Below are positions 30,759-35,676 of a stretch of DNA of 35,676 nt, one piece after another; positions within the stretch are counted from its first letter, which is position 1, and each line of letters opens with the position of its first letter. A program made the translations under genes and the position numbers. The notes beneath the pieces were generated by a model that did no database searches, was not told where the DNA came from, and saw only the letters and a list, made by a program, of their open reading frames with translations. Source of the stretch: JBFWWW01 sp050245975 (GTDB lineage: Bacteria; Pseudomonadota; Alphaproteobacteria; Rhizobiales; Hyphomicrobiaceae). Location of the stretch: NCBI GenBank assembly GCA_050245975.1, contig JBFWWW010000019.1, positions 1 to 35,676 on the forward strand, written 5' to 3'.

Positions 30759-31406
30759 ATGGCCACCTACAAGCTGCATTGCTTCTGCCAGTCGGGCAAC
30801 GCCTACAAGGTTGCCCTCTACCTCAATTGCGCCGGGCTCGACTGGGAGCCTGTCTTCGTCGATTTCATGAAGGGCGCGACGCGCGAACCGGCGTGGCGCG
30901 AGGCCACCAACATCATGGGCGAGGCGCCCGTGCTGGAAGCCGGCGGCCGCCGGCGCACGCAATCGGGCGCCATCCTGACATGGCTCGCCGACACCACCGG
31001 GAAGTTCGCGCCGGCAAATGCCGACGCGCGCTACGAGGCCCTGCGCTGGATGTTCTTCGACAACCACAAGTTCACCAGCTACCTCGCGACCTACCGCTTT
31101 CTGAAATCATTCCTGCCGCAGGCGCCGGACCCGGCCGTGCTGTCGTTCTTCAAGGGCCGCTGCGATGCCGCATTCGCCATCGTCGAGAAGCATCTCGCCG
31201 GCACGCCTTTCATGCTCGGAGACAAGCCGACGATCGCCGACTTCTCGCTGGGCGGCTACATGTTCTACCCCAAGGAGGAGACGGGTTATGACCTCCCCGT
31301 CTCCCATCCCAACATTCACGCCTGGACCGAGCGCATCCGCGCCCTGCCCGGCTGGGTCGGTCCCTATGACCTGATGCCGGGAGAGCGCATCATGCCTTTG
31401 AGGTGA
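30759..31406 (+). CDS. Glutathione S-transferase family protein
   Basis: A 215-residue cytoplasmic protein with an N-terminal thioredoxin-like GST domain (about 1-78) and a C-terminal helical domain. The start MATYKLHCFCQSGNAYKVAL has the Ser/Cys position used by bacterial GSTs to bind glutathione. EAPVLEAGGRRRTQSGAILTWLA carries the Pro and Gln-Ser that contact the tripeptide. FMLGDKPTIADFSLGGYMF is the N-capping box region of the C-terminal domain. Substrate cannot be assigned. GGAG lies 8 bp upstream of the ATG. The next gene starts 7 bp after the stop, so the two are co-translated. Confidence 0.92.
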   Translation: MATYKLHCFCQSGNAYKVALYLNCAGLDWEPVFVDFMKGATREPAWREATNIMGEAPVLEAGGRRRTQSGAILTWLADTTGKFAPANADARYEALRWMFFDNHKFTSYLATYRFLKSFLPQAPDPAVLSFFKGRCDAAFAIVEKHLAGTPFMLGDKPTIADFSLGGYMFYPKEETGYDLPVSHPNIHAWTERIRALPGWVGPYDLMPGERIMPLR

Positions 31407-31413
31407 GCCCGCC

Positions 31414-32391
31414 ATGACCATCGTCACGCCGTTGACCGAACGCCTCGGCATCCTGCATCCGGTGATCTCCGCACCGATGGCGTTTGCCGCCGGCGGCAAG
31501 CTCGCCGCCGCGGTGTCGAGCGCCGGCGGCCTCGGCCTGATCGGCGGCGGCTATGGCGACGGCGACTGGCTCGAGACCCAGTTCCGCGAGGCCGGCAACG
31601 CGCGCATCGGCTGCGGCTTCATCACCTGGTCGCTCAGGCGGCAGCCGCATCTGCTCGATCTCGTGCTGGCGCACAAGCCCGCTGCGGTCTTCCTGTCCTT
31701 CGACGACCCGGCGCCCTTTGCGCGCGCGGTCAAGGATGCCGGCGCGCTGCTGATCCAGCAGGTCCAGACGCGGGCCGACGCCGAGCTTGCGCTCGACAGC
31801 GCGGCCGACGTCCTCGTGGCGCAGGGTGGCGAGGCGGGCGGCCACGCCGGCAGTCGGGCCACCATGACGCTGGTGCCCGAGGTGGCCGACCTGATCGCGG
31901 CGCGCGCTCCGGCGACGCTGCTGTGCGCGGCGGGCGGCATCGCCGACGGGCGCGGTCTGGCGGCCGCGCTGATGCTCGGCGCGCATGGCGTTCTCGTCGG
32001 CTCGCGGTTCTGGGCGACGCCGGAGGCTCTGGTGCATCCGAACCTGCAGGCTGCGGCCGTCGCCGCGACGGGCGACGTGACCGTCAAGACCAGCGTGACC
32101 GACATCGTCCGCGGCAAGGACTGGCCCGACCGCTTCAAGATCCGCGTGCTGCGCAATGCCTTCACCGACCGCTGGCATGGCCACGAGGACGATCTGCGCG
32201 CCGCTGTGGACCGGGAGGCGGACGGCTTCACGACGGCGATGGCTGCCGGCGACGTCAATGTGGCGACGCCCATCGTCGGCGAGGCGGCAGGCCTCATCCG
32301 CACGGTCGAGCCCGCAGCCGCGATCCTGGAGCGCCTCGTCGGCGAGGCCGAGACGCTGCTGGCGGGCGCGGGACGCTACGTCGGCCGCTGA
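31414..32391 (+). CDS. NAD(P)H-dependent flavin oxidoreductase / nitronate monooxygenase family
   Basis: A 325-residue FMN-dependent TIM-barrel enzyme. Family features are the N-terminal HPVISAPMAFAAGG, SAGGLGLIGGG, the central QGGEAGGHAG with the His (H144) that acts as base in nitronate monooxygenases, and the FMN phosphate-binding AAGGIADGRGLAAALMLGAHGVLVGSRF. Members oxidise alkyl nitronates or act as quinone reductases; which applies here is not visible. GAGGTGA, overlapping the stop of the GST gene, serves as Shine-Dalgarno. It is followed by 73 bp and then an acyl-CoA dehydrogenase. Confidence 0.9.
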   Translation: MTIVTPLTERLGILHPVISAPMAFAAGGKLAAAVSSAGGLGLIGGGYGDGDWLETQFREAGNARIGCGFITWSLRRQPHLLDLVLAHKPAAVFLSFDDPAPFARAVKDAGALLIQQVQTRADAELALDSAADVLVAQGGEAGGHAGSRATMTLVPEVADLIAARAPATLLCAAGGIADGRGLAAALMLGAHGVLVGSRFWATPEALVHPNLQAAAVAATGDVTVKTSVTDIVRGKDWPDRFKIRVLRNAFTDRWHGHEDDLRAAVDREADGFTTAMAAGDVNVATPIVGEAAGLIRTVEPAAAILERLVGEAETLLAGAGRYVGR

Positions 32392-32464
32392 CCGCCGCGG
32401 CGGTGGTTGACGCTGCGGCTCTTGTCGGCGAACGTGACGCCAGCTCAACATCCACCGGGACGCC

Positions 32465-33616
32465 ATGCACTTCTCGCTCACCGAAGAACAGGCCGCCATC
32501 CAGGAGACCGCGCTCAATTTCGCCAAGGAGCGCCTCGCCCCCAACGCCGCCGAGTGGGACGAGAAGAGCCATTTCCCCGTCGATGTCATCCGCGAGACCG
32601 CCGCGCTGGGCATGGCGACGATCTACGTGCCGGCGGAGAAGGGCGGCTCCGGCCTGTCGCGGCTCGATGGCGCGCTCATCATGGAAGCGCTGGCCTACGG
32701 CTGCCCGGCCATCTCGGCCTACATCTCCATCCACAACATGGTCGCCTGGATGGTCGGCAAGTACGGCACCGACACGCAGATCGCGCAGTGGATGCCGAAG
32801 CTCGCCTCCATGGAATGGCTGGCAAGCTACTGCCTGACCGAACCCGGCGCGGGTTCGGACGCCGCTGCCCTCAAGACCTCGGCACGCAAGGACGGCGACA
32901 GCTACGTCCTCAACGGCACCAAGCAGTTCATCTCGGGCGCCGGCGCCACGGACTTCTATTTCGTGTTCGCGCGCACGGATGGCGAGGGCGCTGGCGGCGT
33001 CTCCGCCTTCGCCATCCTCAAGGACACGCCGGGCCTGTCGTTCGGGGCCAACGAGCGCAAGATGGGATGGAACGCGCAGCCGACGCGCCAGGTCATCATG
33101 GAGAACTGCCGCGTGCCCGCCGCCAACCTGATCGGCGGCACGCAGGGCGCCGGCTTCCGCATGGCCATGAGCGGGCTCGACGGCGGCCGCATCAACATCG
33201 GCGCCTGCTCGCTCGGGCCGGCCGCCGCCGCCATCGACAAGGCGCGCGACTACATGTTCGAGCGCAAGGCGTTCGGCAAAAATCTCGCCGACTTCCAGGC
33301 GCTGCAGTTCAAGATCGCCGACATGGCGACCGATCTCGAGGCGGCACGGCTGATGATCTACCGCGCGGCGGACGCGCTCGACCGTGCCGATCCGCAGGCC
33401 TCGCTCTATTCCGCCATGGGCAAGCGCTACGCCACCGACCTCGGCTTCCGCATCGTCAACGAGGCCCTGCAGATCCACGGCGGCTACGGCTATCTCAAGG
33501 ACTACGGCCTCGAGAAGCTGGTGCGCGACCTGCGCGTGCACCAGATCCTCGAGGGAACGAACGAGATCATGCGCGTCGTGATCTCGCGCCGCATCCTCGG
33601 CGGCAACCGCGGATAG
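32465..33616 (+). CDS. Acyl-CoA dehydrogenase, isobutyryl-CoA dehydrogenase-like
   Basis: A 383-residue FAD enzyme that introduces a trans-2,3 double bond in an acyl-CoA. ASYCLTEPGAGSDAAAL and GFRMAMSGLDGGRINIGAC are standard flavin/substrate-binding segments. QIHGGYGYLKDYGLEKLVRD and ILEGTNEI carry the C-terminal catalytic Glu E363. The AYISIHNMVAWM segment resembles isobutyryl-CoA dehydrogenase (ACAD8 type) rather than fatty-acid enzymes, and mmsA 2.3 kb upstream supports a role in valine degradation. The specific substrate is inferred. The Shine-Dalgarno is weak (GGGA). The stop lies 4 bp from the convergent dctM stop. Confidence 0.9.
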   Translation: MHFSLTEEQAAIQETALNFAKERLAPNAAEWDEKSHFPVDVIRETAALGMATIYVPAEKGGSGLSRLDGALIMEALAYGCPAISAYISIHNMVAWMVGKYGTDTQIAQWMPKLASMEWLASYCLTEPGAGSDAAALKTSARKDGDSYVLNGTKQFISGAGATDFYFVFARTDGEGAGGVSAFAILKDTPGLSFGANERKMGWNAQPTRQVIMENCRVPAANLIGGTQGAGFRMAMSGLDGGRINIGACSLGPAAAAIDKARDYMFERKAFGKNLADFQALQFKIADMATDLEAARLMIYRAADALDRADPQASLYSAMGKRYATDLGFRIVNEALQIHGGYGYLKDYGLEKLVRDLRVHQILEGTNEIMRVVISRRILGGNRG

Positions 33617-33620
33617 CCTG

Positions 33621-34925
33621 TCAGCGATCGAGCATCGTCGACGGCAGCCACAGCGCCAGGCCCGGGAACGCCGCGAGTAGGATGACGACCACGCACATGA
33701 GCAGGAAGAGCGGCAGCGCATAGCGGCCGATCTCGAAGATGTTGCGCCCGGTCATGCCCTGCAGAACGTAGAGATTGAACCCGACGGGCGGCGTGATCTG
33801 CGCCATCTCCACCACGACGACGATATAGATCCCGAACCAGACGAGGTCGAACCCCGCCTTCTCCACCAGCGGCATGATGACCGACGTCGTGAGAACCACC
33901 ATCGAGATGCCGTCGAGGAAGCAGCCGAGGATGATGTAGAACAGCGTCAGCGCCATCAGCAGGTGCCAGTGCGACAGGTTGAACGCCCCGATCCATTCGG
34001 CGAGCGCGCGCGGGATGCCCGTGAAGCCCATCGCCGTCGTCAGGAAGGCGGCTCCGGCCAGGATGAAGCAGATCATGCAGGAGGTGCGCGTTGCGCCCAT
34101 CAGCGCATCGGTGAAGCTGCGGCGGTTGAGCGTGTTCATCCACCACGACAGGACGAGCGACAGGAACACGCCGATCACGGCGGCTTCCGTAGCCGAGGCA
34201 AGGCCGCCGTAGATGGACCCGATCACGCCCATGATGAGCAGCACGATGGGGATCAGCCGCCGTGTGGCGGCCACGCGATTGATGAACGACGTGGCCGGCT
34301 CTGGCGGCGGCATGCGCGATGGATTGAGCAGCGCCCAGACGGCGATATATCCACTGAACAGGCCGGCCAGGACGATGCCTGGAATGACGCCGGCGATGAA
34401 TAGCCGCGCGATCGACTGATCCGTCGCCGCCGCATAGACGATCATGATGATCGACGGCGGTATCAGCAGGCCAAGCGTTCCGGCGCCCGCCAGCGTGCCG
34501 ATTGCCATGCGGCTGTCATAGCCGCGCTTCGTCAGCTCCGGATAGGCAATCTGGCCGATCGTCGCGCAGGTAGCCGCCGAGGAGCCGGAGACAGCCGCGA
34601 ATATCGTACACCCCAGCACATTGACATGCAGCAGTCGCCCGGGAATGCGCGTCAGCCAGGGCGCCAGACCTTCGAACATGTCTTCCGACAACTTGGTCCG
34701 GTAGAGAATTTCGCCCATCCAGATGAACATGGGCAGCGCGGTCAGGTCCCAGCTGTTCAACGACTGCCAGATGGATGTCGCAAGCACGGGGCCCGGCGGC
34801 GTCGCCACCTTCATCACCATCGCGATCATGCCGATCGCACCCAGCGCGAGCGCAATCCACAAGCCCGACGCCAGGATCAGAAACAACAGCAGAATGAGGA
34901 CGACGGAAAGCGTAACGAGGTCCAT
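33621..34925 (-). CDS. TRAP transporter large permease (DctM type)
   Basis: The main channel subunit of a sodium-driven tripartite carrier for organic acids. 434 residues with about twelve hydrophobic segments. Typical DctM features are ALPMFIWMGEILYRTKLSEDMF, VLGCTIFAAVSGSSAATCATIG, LAGAGTLGLLIPPSIIMIVYA, and LGCFLDGISMVVLTTSVIMP with ITPPVGFNLYVLQG near the C-terminus. ATG 34925 was chosen because AAGGAAGG lies about 8 bp upstream; the stop of dctQ is only 4 bp before it. Substrate cannot be told from this subunit. Confidence 0.94.
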   Translation of the reverse strand: MDLVTLSVVLILLLFLILASGLWIALALGAIGMIAMVMKVATPPGPVLATSIWQSLNSWDLTALPMFIWMGEILYRTKLSEDMFEGLAPWLTRIPGRLLHVNVLGCTIFAAVSGSSAATCATIGQIAYPELTKRGYDSRMAIGTLAGAGTLGLLIPPSIIMIVYAAATDQSIARLFIAGVIPGIVLAGLFSGYIAVWALLNPSRMPPPEPATSFINRVAATRRLIPIVLLIMGVIGSIYGGLASATEAAVIGVFLSLVLSWWMNTLNRRSFTDALMGATRTSCMICFILAGAAFLTTAMGFTGIPRALAEWIGAFNLSHWHLLMALTLFYIILGCFLDGISMVVLTTSVIMPLVEKAGFDLVWFGIYIVVVVEMAQITPPVGFNLYVLQGMTGRNIFEIGRYALPLFLLMCVVVILLAAFPGLALWLPSTMLDR

Positions 34926-34929
34926 GGCA

Positions 34930-35487
34930 TCAGCCTTCCTTGCCAAGCGTGATGGCATCTTCCTGCGCCTGGAAGGACGCCCGTCCCTCACGCAGCACGG
35001 TCAGGAATTCGTCGAGGAGTGCGATCGTCAGGACCAAAAGGCCGAAGGCCATCGCCGCCTGCGGCCAAGCGAGCGGCAGCGGGACCAAGCCGTAGGACAC
35101 CTCGTTGAAGCGCCACGAGTCGAGGGCGAGCGCTCCCAACCGCCACGTCATGTAGGCGCTCATGATGAACGCGGCGCCGAAGGCGCAAGTCTCCACGATA
35201 CGGCGCGCGCGTACGGGAAGGGCGGACAAAACCATCGTGACCCGGATGTGGGCTCCGGCCTTGAGCGCGGCCGCAAGCGCGAGCAGGCTCGACACTGCCA
35301 GAAGATAACCGGCGATTTCCGCGAGCCCCTCGACAATGAAGCCGTATGGCGCAAAGCCGAGCGCGCGCATCGTGCTGTCGACGATCCGTCCGACGACCTG
35401 AACGCCGACCATCAAGGCAATGGCTATGAGGCAGAGCGCCGCCAGCCAACCGGCAAAAAGGTAGAGCCCGTCCAGCAACTTGCGCAT
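34930..35487 (-). CDS. TRAP transporter small permease (DctQ type)
   Basis: A 185-residue membrane protein with four hydrophobic segments, the standard size and topology for the small TRAP subunit. LDGLYLFAGWLAALCLIAIALMV begins helix 1, GAHIRVTMVLSALP follows helix 2, and LPLAWPQAAMAFGLLVLTIALL is helix 4. A polypurine GGGAGGGGGAC precedes ATG 35487. It lies between dctP and dctM and is translated just ahead of dctM with a 4-bp gap. Confidence 0.92.
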   Translation of the reverse strand: MRKLLDGLYLFAGWLAALCLIAIALMVGVQVVGRIVDSTMRALGFAPYGFIVEGLAEIAGYLLAVSSLLALAAALKAGAHIRVTMVLSALPVRARRIVETCAFGAAFIMSAYMTWRLGALALDSWRFNEVSYGLVPLPLAWPQAAMAFGLLVLTIALLDEFLTVLREGRASFQAQEDAITLGKEG

Positions 35488-35521
35488 GTCCCCCTCCCAG
35501 GTTCCGCGCCGCGCCTAACGA

Positions 35522-35561
35522 AGAGGGGCCGCTTGCGCGACCCCTCTCATTGCTATGCAAT
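35522..35561 (-). terminator. Tandem hairpins between dctP and dctQ (attenuator or mRNA-stabilising)
   Basis: Directly after the dctP stop, ATTGC-ATA-GCAAT (35561-35549) is followed by AGAGGGG (35547-35541), a 12-nt loop and CCCCTCT (35528-35522), read on the minus strand. The second stem has seven perfect pairs. No long T-run follows, so complete termination is unlikely. A partial terminator or 3'-end stabiliser that gives more binding protein than permease would be usual for such an operon. Confidence 0.6.
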
Positions 35562-35676
35562 TTACTTCTTGTAGGCTTCCAGTATGGCCTTGCCATCGGC
35601 ACCGGCCGAGGCTTCCCATTCCTTTGCCATCGTAGCGCCGATGTCCTGCAGCGCCTTTTTCAGCTCCCGCGTCGGC
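35562..35676 (-). CDS. TRAP transporter substrate-binding protein (DctP type), C-terminal fragment
   Basis: Only the last 37 codons lie in the window (frame open to the edge, TAA at 35562-35564). The peptide ends with EWEASAGADGKAILEAYKK. A helix of this kind with a closing AYKK is common at the C-terminus of TRAP binding proteins. Position upstream of dctQ and dctM on the same strand supports the call. The hairpin pair follows the stop codon. Confidence 0.8.
   Translation of the reverse strand, partial: PTRELKKALQDIGATMAKEWEASAGADGKAILEAYKK

Noticed and set aside
31390..33721. Minus-strand open frames of 407 and 475 codons opposite the NMO and acyl-CoA dehydrogenase genes
   Set aside because: Antisense shadows with no motif; the sense proteins are full-length family members.

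Overview
The window comes from a GC-rich bacterial chromosome, about two-thirds G+C by eye, densely packed with genes on both strands. Gene content and protein style point to the Alphaproteobacteria, probably Hyphomicrobiales. The pointers are an alpha-type GltB with an N-terminal propeptide, an MltB-family transglycosylase beside a DUF459/SGNH-like protein, LIV-type transporters embedded with acyl-CoA ligases, and a TRAP DctPQM set. That placement is an inference; no rRNA or other marker gene is present. I see no tRNA, CRISPR array, insertion sequence or phage gene.

Layout. (1) 1-3.5 kb, plus strand: the 3' end of galE, an exported lytic transglycosylase, and a secreted SGNH-fold protein that has lost its catalytic residues. 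(2) 3.5-10.3 kb, minus strand: gltB-gltD (NADPH glutamate synthase) followed by a short HPF/RaiA-like ribosome-associated protein. A 466-bp intergenic region with a 15-bp palindrome precedes gltB. (3) 10.7-14.4 kb, plus strand: an S9 peptidase, a Nudix hydrolase and an MFS transporter. (4) 14.4-16.4 kb, minus strand: a CHASE2 membrane protein without an output domain and an exported FecR-like partner. (5) 16.6-18.2 kb: matB (malonyl-CoA synthetase). (6) 18.2-27.4 kb, minus strand: a nine-kilobase operon of long-chain-type acyl-CoA ligase, LivG, LivH, LivM, substrate-binding protein, LivF, a PaaK-like protein with an altered P-loop, and a MOSC protein. (7) 27.6-33.6 kb, mostly plus strand: a LysR regulator, mmsA, a DUF3574 protein (minus strand), a GST, an NMO-type flavin oxidoreductase and an isobutyryl-CoA dehydrogenase-like enzyme. 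MmsA and the dehydrogenase fit valine breakdown. (8) 33.6-35.7 kb, minus strand: TRAP transporter genes dctM, dctQ and the 3' end of dctP.

How it fits together. Much of the window concerns uptake and CoA-activation of organic acids (LIV-type importer with ligase, TRAP importer, MatB) and their oxidation (MmsA, acyl-CoA dehydrogenase), next to ammonia assimilation by GltBD. The points most worth a second look are the PaaK-like protein without the usual nucleotide-binding loop inside the transporter operon, the SGNH protein without its catalytic residues, the output-less CHASE2/FecR-like pair, and the fact that four of five convergent gene junctions have only 2-5 bp between stop codons.
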